A stretch of 64,000 nt of DNA from Polaribacter vadi (GTDB lineage Bacteria; Bacteroidota; Bacteroidia; Flavobacteriales; Flavobacteriaceae). Location: the NCBI RefSeq assembly GCF_001761365.1, contig NZ_CP017477.1, forward strand, positions 704,501 to 768,500, in the 5' to 3' direction. The notes beneath the pieces are model-generated. The model saw only the letters and a list, made by a program, of their open reading frames with translations. It was not told the origin of the DNA and did no database searches. Both the position numbers and the translations under genes were made by a program. This document shows, piece after piece, positions 8,733-16,718 of the stretch. Numbering within the stretch: the first letter of the stretch is position 1; each line of letters starts with the position of its first letter.

Positions 8733-9638
8733 ATGACTTCAACAGAATGGAAGAGTTATGGCAAATTTATTAAAGTTAAAGATAATAACTTATTTGTCAT
8801 AGATACTGGAGATGATTTCTCGAATAAAGAAACATTAGTAATTATTAACGGATTTCCAACAACATCTTACGATTATCACAAAATAATACCTTTATTAAGT
8901 GAATTTTATAGAGTTGTAATTCACGACCATTTTGGCTTTGGTTTTTCAGATTTACCTGATACCTATTGTTATTCATTAATAGACCAAGCTAATGTTTGTG
9001 TAGAACTATGGAAAACATTAAAACTTAAAAGATTTACCATATTATCTGACGGTTTTGGTAATAATATTGGTAAAGAAATTTTATATAGAAAAAACTCTCA
9101 TTTAATTCCTTTTGATATTAAGAAGCTTATTATTTGTAATAGTTCTAACTATGAAAAGTATATGGATATAAACACCATATCTGCGCTTATAAAAAATAAT
9201 AAACTCATAAAATATAAAGAAATTATTATGAACTATAAAGAGCAACTTTTTTATGAGGGCTCTAATGATTATGATAAATATAAAGACAAAACTAAAATTA
9301 AAGATATTTGGACAAGATTTAATAGTAAACAAGGTCAAAAAGATATTTTAGTTCTATGTTCTTATAATGAAGAAAGCTTTTTGTATTGCCATAGATGGCT
9401 GCATGCTGTTAAAGAAACAAAAATTCCAGTTAAAATATTTTGGCGAAAAGATAATCTTGAAAATTTAAAAAATATTTTATTACATGTAGCCTCAAATACA
9501 CATAATAATGTTGAAATTATTGAGAATTCAAAATGTTTTACTTTAGAAACAAATGCAATTCAATGGATAATGATGGTTCTTAAAGAGATGGATAAAAATG
9601 TTTACAACCATTTAAAAACAGCTCAAAAAACTTATTAA
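8733..9638 (+). CDS. MEST-like alpha/beta-hydrolase-fold protein, catalytic residues lost (copy 1)
   Basis: 301 residues. The first half follows the MEST/haloalkane-dehalogenase-like pattern: VIINGFPTTSYDYHKI (35-51), HDHFGFGFSDLP (64-75), and ILSDGFGNNIGKEILYR (103-119). Several family landmarks are changed. The HGFP oxyanion motif is NGFP. The nucleophile elbow reads S-D-G-F-G, with Gly107 at the nucleophile position. The C-terminal region has no His in the expected turn (ENSKCFTLETN). The fold is therefore likely kept while hydrolysis is doubtful. A paralogue starts 5 bp downstream in the same operon. It could be a binding or signalling pseudo-enzyme. Confidence 0.7.
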   Translation: MTSTEWKSYGKFIKVKDNNLFVIDTGDDFSNKETLVIINGFPTTSYDYHKIIPLLSEFYRVVIHDHFGFGFSDLPDTYCYSLIDQANVCVELWKTLKLKRFTILSDGFGNNIGKEILYRKNSHLIPFDIKKLIICNSSNYEKYMDINTISALIKNNKLIKYKEIIMNYKEQLFYEGSNDYDKYKDKTKIKDIWTRFNSKQGQKDILVLCSYNEESFLYCHRWLHAVKETKIPVKIFWRKDNLENLKNILLHVASNTHNNVEIIENSKCFTLETNAIQWIMMVLKEMDKNVYNHLKTAQKTY

Positions 9639-9643
9639 TATCA

Positions 9644-10507
9644 ATGAATTTTTTAAATTGGAGTAATCAGCATCAAAAAAAATCTATTTTAGGGCAACAA
9701 ATTTCATATATAGATACAGGTGAATCTGATAAAGACACCCTATTAATAATCCATGGTTATGGTTCTAGTTCTTATGATTATCACAAAATAATTAATGATT
9801 TAAAAGAAAACTATAGAGTAATTATTCCAGATTTAGTGGGTTTTGGCTTATCATCAAAACCAACTAATTTTTATTTTTCTATGGTAAATCAAGCAGAAAT
9901 TTTAATAAATCTGTTAGTCGATTTAAAAATTGATAATTTATCCATAATTACGCAAGGTTTTGGTTCTAGTGTAATGTGTGAATTTTTAAACGTCATAGAA
10001 ACAAACTCGCTTACTATTGATATTAAAAATATTTTTCTTCTAAATGTAAGCCTTTATTTAGAAGTTAACCTTAATCCTGAAAAGCAAGAAGAATTTTCAA
10101 AATTAGCTTCATCAATTTTTCTAAAAATGTCTAGTTCTTATGGGTTATTTAAAAAATATCTTTTACAGCATTTTTTCGATCCAACTTTAATTAGTGAATC
10201 TGAATTAAAAGCATCTTGGGAGTTACTAAAAAATAATGATGGTTTAAAAACTTTTAATTTTGCAAGTTACTGGTCTTTAGAAATACAAAACTCAACTTTA
10301 AGATGGTTAAAGGTGTTAAAAAATTTAAAAACTAGTACGTATTTTATATTAGGAGACACGAACGAATACAGCGAATATTCTAACATAGAAGACACAAAAA
10401 AACTACTTCAAATTAAGGAAACACATATAATTCGTGATTGTGGTTATTTTGTTAGCCTAGAAAAACCTAAGGAATTTGTAGAGATTATAAAAAAAATTAT
10501 CGTGTAA
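9644..10507 (+). CDS. MEST-like alpha/beta-hydrolase-fold protein, catalytic residues lost (copy 2)
   Basis: 287 residues, paralogous to the gene 5 bp upstream. Both share the SSYDYHKII stretch, a D-x-x-GFG-x-S turn and a QGFG/DGFG elbow. Here the oxyanion motif HGYG (37-40) is kept, but the elbow reads T-Q-G-F-G with Gly105 at the nucleophile position. The expected catalytic His is Tyr268 (DCGYFVSLEKP instead of the usual GHF-x-x-LE-x-P). The acid-loop region LGDTNEY is retained. Loss of both nucleophile and His in each copy argues against a sequencing error and for a non-hydrolytic role. Two terminators follow. Confidence 0.7.
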   Translation: MNFLNWSNQHQKKSILGQQISYIDTGESDKDTLLIIHGYGSSSYDYHKIINDLKENYRVIIPDLVGFGLSSKPTNFYFSMVNQAEILINLLVDLKIDNLSIITQGFGSSVMCEFLNVIETNSLTIDIKNIFLLNVSLYLEVNLNPEKQEEFSKLASSIFLKMSSSYGLFKKYLLQHFFDPTLISESELKASWELLKNNDGLKTFNFASYWSLEIQNSTLRWLKVLKNLKTSTYFILGDTNEYSEYSNIEDTKKLLQIKETHIIRDCGYFVSLEKPKEFVEIIKKIIV

Positions 10508-10520
10508 ATAGAGATCCTTA

Positions 10521-10545
10521 AGCTATAAAAAATAGCTATTTTTTT
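10521..10545 (+). terminator. Rho-independent terminator after the hydrolase pair
   Basis: AGCTAT-AAAAA-ATAGCT followed by an A and seven Ts, starting 14 bp past the stop codon at 10507. Confidence 0.75.
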
Positions 10546-10553
10546 ACAAATAT

Positions 10554-10594
10554 AATTCCCATAATTTTTCATTTAAAAATTATGGGAATTTTTG
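10554..10594 (+). terminator. Second terminator, 16-bp perfect stem
   Basis: Stem arms 10554-10569 and 10575-10590 (AATTCCCATAATTTTT and its exact complement) with a 5-nt loop, then TTTGTTT. It directly follows the first terminator. The rest of the gap to 10806 holds only the degenerate repeat at 10707-10755. Confidence 0.8.
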
Positions 10595-10706
10595 TTTATA
10601 TAAAATCTAAAACAATATTTCAATAAGTAATTCATCTTTTAATTTCTATTTATAAACTTTTTAAATGATATGAGACTATTTTTATGTAAAAAAAGGTAAA
10701 TTAACC

Positions 10707-10755
10707 TGTTTTATTTCGAGTGATTTTTGAAAATGAAAAAAATCGATACTTAGAA
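10707..10755. repeat. Degenerate single arm of the 2041-2161 element
   Basis: It reads TTTCGAGTGA, then a TTTTT-GAAAATG-AAAAA hairpin, then ATCGATACTTAG. This is the same order as the right arm at 2116-2161 (TTCGAGTGA, hairpin, GTATCGAGAA). The hairpin again differs in sequence but keeps its pairing. Confidence 0.5.
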
Positions 10756-10805
10756 AGAAAAGTTTATTACAAATGTTGATATTAAAGGACTAAAAAAATA
10801 AAATT

Positions 10806-11435
10806 TTGATACGCTACAAAAAAATTAGAGGTCATAAAAGAATTTGGAAATATATAGATAATTGGGTTGCTCAAAATAAATTACTAGATATTGATTCTCT
10901 GAAAAGTAGACAGAGAGATTATGTAAAAGTTTGGATTGCACCTTTTGGTAACATTAGTGTTTTAAATAGTGAATTTTCGCCACCAAAAGGGAAAACTAGA
11001 AAAAAAATTGTAGATGGAATCTTTGAAATCTATCATCATTGGAAAACTCAACTAGAGGAATTAGGAGAACCTTACTATCTAAAAGTTTGGTACTTCCCAA
11101 AAGATGTTTCCAAATGTCAAGTAGTTTGTGCCATTGGCGATTTTACCACATTTTATGATATTACCTTTTTTAAACCAGAAAGTGAGAAACCTTTTCCTGA
11201 AAATAAGCGCAATTTAAATTGGGATTATCGAATTCAAGAACATCACATTACTAAAGACGACATTCAAGAACCTGACGATTTTTATTCTGAAAAAGATTAT
11301 GCAGACAATAAAAAATGGATTGAAAAAAAGATGAAACATCCAAAAACCAGAATTTCAAATCATTCTGATTCCTCAGGAAAAATCACAACCTACTACTCTA
11401 TCAAAGAATATGATGTTTGGTTAGGAGGAAATTAA
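10806..11435 (+). CDS. Hypothetical protein, 209 aa, TTG start
   Basis: I do not recognise a family. The frame opens with TTG at 10806 (then ATACGCTAC), and no ATG appears until far inside, so TTG is the probable start. It has no signal peptide or membrane helix. It is rich in aromatic and charged residues (RIWKYIDNWV; YYLKVWYFPKDVSKCQ). A conserved-looking core at about 90-130 has beta character, and the tail ends YDVWLGGN. It is probably cytosolic and transcribed alone, since the previous gene is separated by two terminators. Confidence 0.6.
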   Translation: MIRYKKIRGHKRIWKYIDNWVAQNKLLDIDSLKSRQRDYVKVWIAPFGNISVLNSEFSPPKGKTRKKIVDGIFEIYHHWKTQLEELGEPYYLKVWYFPKDVSKCQVVCAIGDFTTFYDITFFKPESEKPFPENKRNLNWDYRIQEHHITKDDIQEPDDFYSEKDYADNKKWIEKKMKHPKTRISNHSDSSGKITTYYSIKEYDVWLGGN

Positions 11436-11692
11436 TTTGAAAAAACACTTTATTTTAGAAAAGTAAATTTTTTCATAACACAACCCATAGAAAATTAAAG
11501 TTTAGAGATTTAATTTATAAGATTGAGAAATTGCAGTAAAATAATTTATTATTATTATTTTGTAAATTTAGCTTTTAATATATCCAATTAAAATCAGAGA
11601 AACAGTAATTAAAAATTTAGTTATCCTCTTTTATTTACGAGATATGCTTAATAAATGTTATTAAATAGGGATTTGGCAAACATTTAAAAAGA

Positions 11693-12082
11693 ATGAGAAT
11701 ACAATACAAAAAGAAACAACTAAATCTGAATTTATATATGGGTTTAATATGGTTTGCTAATGGAATTGTGCAAACTGTATTTCATGAAAACTCAAGTTGG
11801 TTTGACTATTTCTGGTTTTTAATTTCAGGAACTTATTTGATAATATACTTTTATCAGAAAAAGGAAAAATATCTCACTATTGAAAACGGAATTATAAAGC
11901 AAAATTGGCCTTTTGGAAAGAAAATGAAACTCAATGAAATAAAAAGAATCAAGCATTTTGTTGGAGAGTATATTCTTAAATCAGAATTAAAGAATATGAA
12001 AATCAATATTGGTTTAATAGAAGACGAATCTTCATCTGAATTAAAATTGGAATTGAAAAAACTAAATGTTGAGTGGTATTAA
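11693..12082 (+). CDS. Small two-helix membrane protein, unknown function
   Basis: 129 residues. Two hydrophobic segments (about 14-30, LYMGLIWFANGIVQTVF, and 38-55, YFWFLISGTYLIIYFYQ) are followed by a cytosolic beta-rich tail (YLTIENGIIKQNWPFGKKMK). This layout resembles bacterial PH-like membrane proteins, but I cannot confirm the family. It lies directly before an IS3 remnant in an accessory-looking stretch and may be a recent arrival. Confidence 0.6.
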   Translation: MRIQYKKKQLNLNLYMGLIWFANGIVQTVFHENSSWFDYFWFLISGTYLIIYFYQKKEKYLTIENGIIKQNWPFGKKMKLNEIKRIKHFVGEYILKSELKNMKINIGLIEDESSSELKLELKKLNVEWY

Positions 12083-12109
12083 AAAACGATTTACTAACAA
12101 CATAAATAA

Positions 12110-12224
12110 TATTACAATAACGAGAGAATTAAAGGAAATTTAAATGGGATGAGTCCGACTGAATATCGAAATCATTATTATCAAAATTAATTATAAATTT
12201 GTCTAAACTTTTGGGTGCATTTCA
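12110..12224 (+). mobile_element. IS3-family remnant: transposase C-terminus and right end
   Basis: Codons 12110-12187 read YYNNERIKGNLNGMSPTEYR and then NHYYQN before a TAA at 12188-12190. This is the typical C-terminal end of IS3-family (IS150-like) OrfB integrases. About 10 bp later, TTGTCTAAACTTTTGGGTGC (from 12199) resembles the right terminal inverted repeat of that group, ending near 12224. Everything 5' of codon 12110 is gone and an in-frame TAA precedes it, so this is a scar, not an active element. Confidence 0.8.
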
Positions 12225-12323
12225 TTTTCTATTCAGGTTTTATTTGCTAAAAACGTATTGACTAATCTAGTATGATTATTTATGAATAAGCATAAAAAAT
12301 TATTAGCATTTAAAAATTAGATT

Positions 12324-13055
12324 ATGAAAAATCAAAAATTTTTAGTCCATATTTCTTTAACATTATTATTAATTTCATCTTGTGTCCAAGAACATATTAT
12401 AAATGATGTTTCTTTTGGAGAGGAAAATTTAATTGAAGAAGAACACTATTTAAATTATTCAATTGGTGATGGACCTTTTGTGAATTTTGAAGATGTTACT
12501 TTCAAAAAAATTTTATTAAGTGATTTTGAAATTAATACAAATAAAGATAATGAAATTAGTATTCAGGAAGCTACTCTCTTTGATGGTAATATAGACGTTT
12601 CAAGAAAAGGAATTTGGAGTTTAGTTGGTATTGAAAATTTCGTGAATATAGAGTCGCTTAATTGTGGTAATAATAGTATAAAAACTTTAGATTTAACCAA
12701 AAACATTCATTTAACAAGTCTTGGTTGTGGTAATAATCCTTTTAACAAAATTGATCTTACAAAAAACAGCAACATAAAACATTTAGATATTAGAACCACA
12801 AATCTAGTTACTTTGGATCTTTCTAAAAATGTTAATTTAATAACTGTCAGAGCAATGTGTAACAATAAATTAAAATTTGTAAACGTTAAAAACAACTATA
12901 ATACTAATATTTTAATTTTCTTTTTTGATTATTTAAATGATAATTTAGAGTGTGTTCAAGTAGATAATGTTAATTTTTCAGAATCTACTACCAACTGGTT
13001 TATAGGATCAAAAGCAACCTATTCTTTGGATTGTTCTTATGGAAGTAGAAATTAA
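12324..13055 (+). CDS. Leucine-rich-repeat lipoprotein
   Basis: 243 residues. The N-terminus MKNQKFLVHISLTLLLISSC is a lipoprotein signal peptide with Cys20 in the lipobox. A calcium-loop-like segment follows near 72-86 (FEINTNKDNEISIQEA, similar to an EF-hand or dockerin loop). Then come about four short LRR units of 21-22 residues (SLNCGNNSIKTLDLTKNIHL; SLGCGNNPFNKIDLTKNSNI; HLDIRTTNLVTLDLSKNVNL). Such proteins usually face outward and bind other proteins or surfaces; the partner is unknown. It stands alone, next to an IS scar, so horizontal acquisition is possible. Confidence 0.75.
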   Translation: MKNQKFLVHISLTLLLISSCVQEHIINDVSFGEENLIEEEHYLNYSIGDGPFVNFEDVTFKKILLSDFEINTNKDNEISIQEATLFDGNIDVSRKGIWSLVGIENFVNIESLNCGNNSIKTLDLTKNIHLTSLGCGNNPFNKIDLTKNSNIKHLDIRTTNLVTLDLSKNVNLITVRAMCNNKLKFVNVKNNYNTNILIFFFDYLNDNLECVQVDNVNFSESTTNWFIGSKATYSLDCSYGSRN

Positions 13056-13198
13056 AATAATTTCTCAACATTAAAAATAACGTTTACTAAGGAAGTAAGA
13101 TAGATCTATTTGCCAAAACTTATTTAACTTTAAAATTTTGAATGATTTGTAAATTCAAAAATAGTACAGTTTAAAAAATCCATAAATTAGCAAACAAG

Positions 13199-13285
13199 TT
13201 TAGCCCTGATTGAAGCATTTGTTTGAGCTCTTTTTTGCTTTTTTCAGGCATAAAAAAGCGAGTGCTGAAAGCAGGAAATAGCTCC
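13199..13285. ncRNA. Candidate structured RNA / conserved extragenic element
   Basis: The stretch starts TAGCCCTGATTGAAGCA and ends TGCTGAAAGCAGGAAATAGC. Nested pairs are visible: CCTG (13205-13208) with CAGG (13272-13275), AGCA (13214-13217) with TGCT (13263-13266), CTC (13228-13230) with GAG (13260-13262), and GCTTTTTT (13237-13244) with AAAAAAGC (13252-13259). The internal loop ATTGA/GAAAG puts G-A steps on both sides of the AGCA stem, as in k-turn-like loops. It sits between the LRR gene and the 3' end of the THUMP methyltransferase gene. Strand is unclear, and no T tract follows. It may belong to a known flavobacterial RNA motif such as Flavo-1, but that needs a covariance search. Confidence 0.5.
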
Positions 13286-13293
13286 AAAAAAAT

Positions 13294-14475
13294 CTATTCT
13301 TCTTCGTCAGATTTTGGTTTACGTTCTTTAATTTTACGAGAACCTTCATACAAATCGTATCGTACAAACTTACAATCTAAATCTCCGTTTTTAAGCGCAA
13401 GTCTTTTTGAAGTTCGTAAACCTACAGACTTTAAAGCATCTGTATCTGAAGTAATTAACCAAGCTGTAGAACCTGGATAATTGTGTTTTAAAGTATCGCC
13501 AATTTTCTTGTAAAATTCCTGAACATCTATATTTAAACGTTCTCCATAAGGTGGATTGAACAAAATGGTGGTATTCCCAAAAACTTCTTTGGTTGAGTTG
13601 AAAAAATTGACATGATGTACGCCAATAAATTCATCTAAATTGGCATTTTCTACATTCGCTTTTGCTTTTTGAACTGCTGAAGGTGCTTTATCAAATCCCA
13701 TAATTTTAAAATGAGAAGAACGAATTTTCTTTAATAAAGATTCTTGAATGGTAAAATATAAATCTTCATCATAATCTTTCCATTGCTCAAAAGCAAACAA
13801 CTTTCTGTTGATATTTGCTGGAATATTATTGGCAATCATAGCAGCTTCAATTAAAATTGTACCTGAACCACACATTGGATCTATAAAATTTTCCTCTCCT
13901 GTATAGCCTGACAATAAAACCATTCCTGCAGCCAAAACTTCGTTAATTGGAGCAATATTCGTGGCTGTCCTGTAACCACGTTTGTGCAAAGAATCTCCAG
14001 AAGAATCTAAAGAAACCGTTAACCAATCTTTCTGAATATGAATGTGGATTTTTACATCTGGATATTTTAAATCTACATTGGGTCTTTTATGGTATTTATG
14101 TCTAAAATAATCTGCAATGGCATCTTTAGATTTTAGAGAAATATAATGTGAATTCGATGTAAAATTTTTCGAATTTACAACAGCTCCAATTGCAAAAGTA
14201 CCTTCTGCATCTAAAAAGTTTTCCCACTTAATTTTTTGAATAGATTCGTACAAATCTTCTTCGTCATAAATTTTACAAACTTTTATAGGTTTTAAAATTC
14301 TAACAGCCGTTCTTAAAGCAATATTTGCTTTATACATAAAACCTTTATCGCCTCTAAAAGAAACGCTTCTTACAGCTTCTTTAATATCTTGAGCTCCTAA
14401 ATTTTTCAGTTCTTCTGCCAAAACACCTTCTAAACCAAAAAGTGTTGTTGCTGTCATTTTAAAATCTTTATCCAT
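13294..14475 (-). CDS. THUMP-domain class I RNA methyltransferase (RlmL/YpsC type)
   Basis: 393 residues. The N-terminal ferredoxin-like and THUMP region (to about 165) starts MTATTLFGLEGVLAEELKNL after a short lead. A Rossmann methyltransferase domain follows, with DPMCGSGTILIEAA (SAM motif I, near 200) and NPPYGERL near 310, the N-P-P-Y signature of N-methyltransferases acting on nucleic acid bases. The length matches the YpsC/RlmL N-terminal half, which makes m2G in 23S rRNA. The RlmK half found in E. coli RlmL is absent. It is transcribed alone. Confidence 0.9.
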   Translation of the reverse strand: MDKDFKMTATTLFGLEGVLAEELKNLGAQDIKEAVRSVSFRGDKGFMYKANIALRTAVRILKPIKVCKIYDEEDLYESIQKIKWENFLDAEGTFAIGAVVNSKNFTSNSHYISLKSKDAIADYFRHKYHKRPNVDLKYPDVKIHIHIQKDWLTVSLDSSGDSLHKRGYRTATNIAPINEVLAAGMVLLSGYTGEENFIDPMCGSGTILIEAAMIANNIPANINRKLFAFEQWKDYDEDLYFTIQESLLKKIRSSHFKIMGFDKAPSAVQKAKANVENANLDEFIGVHHVNFFNSTKEVFGNTTILFNPPYGERLNIDVQEFYKKIGDTLKHNYPGSTAWLITSDTDALKSVGLRTSKRLALKNGDLDCKFVRYDLYEGSRKIKERKPKSDEEE

Positions 14476-14526
14476 GCTGCAAAGTTACTATTATAAGTTG
14501 GAAGAATGAAGTACGAAGTTTAATTT

Positions 14527-14590
14527 AGTTTGCAGTAAAAATGGCAGTTTACAGTATCTCACTGAATACTGCTACTGAATACTGCAACTT
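14527..14590. repeat. Extragenic inverted/direct repeat cluster (TTGCAGT...ACTGCAA)
   Basis: AGTTTGCAGT at 14527-14536 faces ACTGCAACT at 14581-14589. Between them TACTGAATACTGC occurs in tandem. A similar AGTTGCAGTTTTCAGTAAAA string lies at about 23590. It looks like dispersed non-coding repeat material. Confidence 0.5.
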
Positions 14591-14668
14591 AAAGACAAAG
14601 AATAGTATTTGTAAAAAATGATTTTACAGAACGTAAGATTTAACTACTTTTACAGACTTAAAGAAATA

Positions 14669-15394
14669 ATGAAAGAAAAAGATTGGTTTACAGAATGGTT
14701 TAATACAAAGTATTATCATATTCTTTATAAAGATAGAAATAATGCTGATGCACAGTTGTTTATGAAAAACATCACTGAGTTTTTAGCATTACCAAAAACG
14801 GCTCATATTTTAGATTTACCTTGTGGAAAAGGGCGTCATTCTGTATTTTTAAATTCTTTGGAATATAAAGTTACTGGTGGTGATTTGGCTGTAAACAGTA
14901 TAAAAATCGCCAAAAAGTTTGAGAATACTACATTAAAATTTACGGTTCATGATATGCGCGAACCTTTTAACCATAAATACGATGCCATTTTTAACTTGTT
15001 TACAAGTTTTGGTTATTTTGAGGATGACAAAGAAGATCTTTTAATTTTACAAAACATAAAAAATGGTTTGCAAAAAGATGGTTTTTTTGTGTTCGATTTT
15101 TTAAATGCTGCTTTGGTAAAAGATAATTTAGTTGCTAAAGAAACAAAAGTTGTAGACGATATTACCTTTTATATCACAAGAGAAATTATAAACGGTTTTA
15201 TAATAAAAAATATTACTTTTTTTGCTGATGACAAACAACATTCTTATACAGAAAGAGTAAAATATTTAGATGAAGCCAAAATGAAATCTTATTTCGAAAA
15301 AGTTGGTTTTACAATCATAAATACCTTTGGAGATTATAAATTGAGTGATTTTAATGAAAAAATTTCTAACAGATTAATTTTAGTTGCCAAGTGA
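14669..15394 (+). CDS. Class I SAM-dependent methyltransferase
   Basis: 241 residues from the ATG at 14669 (MKEKDWFTEWFNTKYYHILY). An upstream in-frame ATG at 14618 would add 17 unlikely residues. SAM motif I is ILDLPCGKGRHS near 45-56, motif II is near GGDLAV, and a further motif reads YDAIFNLFTSFGYF near 105. These fit the Methyltransf_25/11 group, whose substrate I cannot assign. Its TGA stop overlaps the GTG start of the ZIP transporter by 4 nt, so the two are translationally coupled. Confidence 0.85.
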   Translation: MKEKDWFTEWFNTKYYHILYKDRNNADAQLFMKNITEFLALPKTAHILDLPCGKGRHSVFLNSLEYKVTGGDLAVNSIKIAKKFENTTLKFTVHDMREPFNHKYDAIFNLFTSFGYFEDDKEDLLILQNIKNGLQKDGFFVFDFLNAALVKDNLVAKETKVVDDITFYITREIINGFIIKNITFFADDKQHSYTERVKYLDEAKMKSYFEKVGFTIINTFGDYKLSDFNEKISNRLILVAK

Positions 15395-16068
15395 ATTATA
15401 TCTTATTAATTACAGCTGTTTTATTAGGTTCTCTGCTAGTTTTATTTGTAAAACCTAGCAAACAAATTGTACGTTTATTATTAGCCTTTAGTGGTGCTTA
15501 TTTATTATCGGTTACTGTGCTGCATTTATTGCCAGATGTATACACAGTAACAAGCAACAGCACAATTGTTGGTGTTTTTATTCTAGTTGGTATTATTTTA
15601 CAATCGGTTTTAGAATCTTTTTCTAAAGGTGCAGAACATGGTCATATTCATATTCATTCAGATGGAAAAAAGTTTCCAACATTGTTATTTATAAGTTTAT
15701 GTTTGCATGCGTTTTCTGAAGGCTTACCCATTCATAATGCTGATGAAAATTTATTATTGGCAATTGTGGTTCATAAAATTCCGATTGCAATTGTGTTAAC
15801 TTCATTTTTACTTGAAACAAAATACTCAAAAAAGATTGTTTTCAGTTTTCTATTTTTCTTTGGATTCATGAGTCCTTTAGGTGTTTTATTGGGTGATAAA
15901 ATTCCGTTTTTTACAATGTACGCTACAGAAATTACGGCTTTAATTATTGGGGTTTTCTTACACATTTCCACTATTATTCTTTTTGAAAGCACTGAAAACC
16001 ATAAATTTAACTTGCAAAAATTTATTGCAATTTTATTAGGTGTTTTGTTAACTGTTTTTACACTATAG
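15391..16068 (+). CDS. ZIP-family metal transporter
   Basis: 225 residues with about eight membrane helices. It starts with GTG overlapping the preceding TGA (GTGA). A His-rich loop AEHGHIHIHSDGK lies near 80-92. The metal-site helices carry LCLHAFSEGLPI (near 105-116) and VVHKIPIAIVLTSFLL (near 125-140), the HxxxEG and HKxP signatures of ZIP carriers for zinc, iron or related divalent metals. It acts in the inner membrane. The coupled upstream methyltransferase gives no obvious functional link. Confidence 0.9.
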   Translation: MNYILLITAVLLGSLLVLFVKPSKQIVRLLLAFSGAYLLSVTVLHLLPDVYTVTSNSTIVGVFILVGIILQSVLESFSKGAEHGHIHIHSDGKKFPTLLFISLCLHAFSEGLPIHNADENLLLAIVVHKIPIAIVLTSFLLETKYSKKIVFSFLFFFGFMSPLGVLLGDKIPFFTMYATEITALIIGVFLHISTIILFESTENHKFNLQKFIAILLGVLLTVFTL

Positions 16069-16097
16069 TTTTTTTTCCTATATTTAGTGATGAAAAT

Positions 16098-16115
16098 ATA
16101 CCTATTTGTAGGTAT
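16098..16115. promoter_or_regulatory. Inverted repeat before the unknown gene/kinase operon
   Basis: ATACCTA-TTTG-TAGGTAT is a perfect 7-bp inverted repeat, 30 bp past the ZIP stop codon and 58 bp before the next start. It could be a weak terminator stem or an operator; no T tract follows directly. Confidence 0.35.
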
Positions 16116-16172
16116 GTTATTATTTTGAATATTTCTGATATTTGAAGATATTAACCATAAACTATTTTATAG

Positions 16173-16718
16173 ATGAAAGTAACTTTTGAGAATTTTGAAG
16201 ACGGACATAAAAAGCACTATCATAAAAACTTTGACATAGCTGAAAGATCAAAAAAAATAAGCTATTTCAATGAAGATAATGATACAATAATCCATATTGA
16301 AACTCCTGTAGTTTCAGAAGACTTTCATGTAAAAAAAGTGTTTAATATTTCTACAAAACATTATAAAGCTATTGTAATTCATATTTCTGACAAATCAATA
16401 AACCCTTCTAGGGATTCTGATAAGAATAAAATCATGAAAATAGATTTTAATTTTGATGAAATTGATGATACAAATGGGGCTGAAGCTTTAAATATTGAAA
16501 AAAAAGACAATATTTATGTAGTTGTTTTTAATGACAATGACGAAATGACCACTTCCTATATAAATGATAAGGTATTTATTATTTTAAAAGATATTATGGT
16601 CTCTAATTTAAAATTTAAAGAAAAAGCAATTAGAAAAGATAATGGTAAAAAGAATTTAGATTTTTTATTCGTAGATCCTTTAGAAGGTGGTGGTGGTGTA
16701 ATTGTTAGAAATCCTTAA
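16173..16718 (+). CDS. Unknown protein, 181 aa, first gene of a kinase/regulator operon
   Basis: I do not recognise a family. There is no signal peptide or membrane helix. The N-terminus is His-rich (FEDGHKKHYHKNFDI), the middle acidic (IDFNFDEIDDTNGAEALN), and the tail ends DPLEGGGGVIVRNP. Its TAA is followed without a gap by the TTG start of the histidine kinase, so the two must be co-transcribed and are probably translationally coupled. A role as accessory or output partner of the kinase is a guess from position only. Confidence 0.65.
   Translation: MKVTFENFEDGHKKHYHKNFDIAERSKKISYFNEDNDTIIHIETPVVSEDFHVKKVFNISTKHYKAIVIHISDKSINPSRDSDKNKIMKIDFNFDEIDDTNGAEALNIEKKDNIYVVVFNDNDEMTTSYINDKVFIILKDIMVSNLKFKEKAIRKDNGKKNLDFLFVDPLEGGGGVIVRNP

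Noticed and set aside
8733..9638. Haloalkane dehalogenase with Asp106 as nucleophile
   Set aside because: Aligning the GFG-x-x-IG part places Gly107, not Asp106, at the elbow, and copy 2 has Gln there; the catalytic His is missing as well.
13231..13260. GCTTTTTT...AAAAAAGC as an ordinary rho-independent terminator
   Set aside because: No T run follows the stem on either strand, and the surrounding nested pairs suggest a larger structured element.
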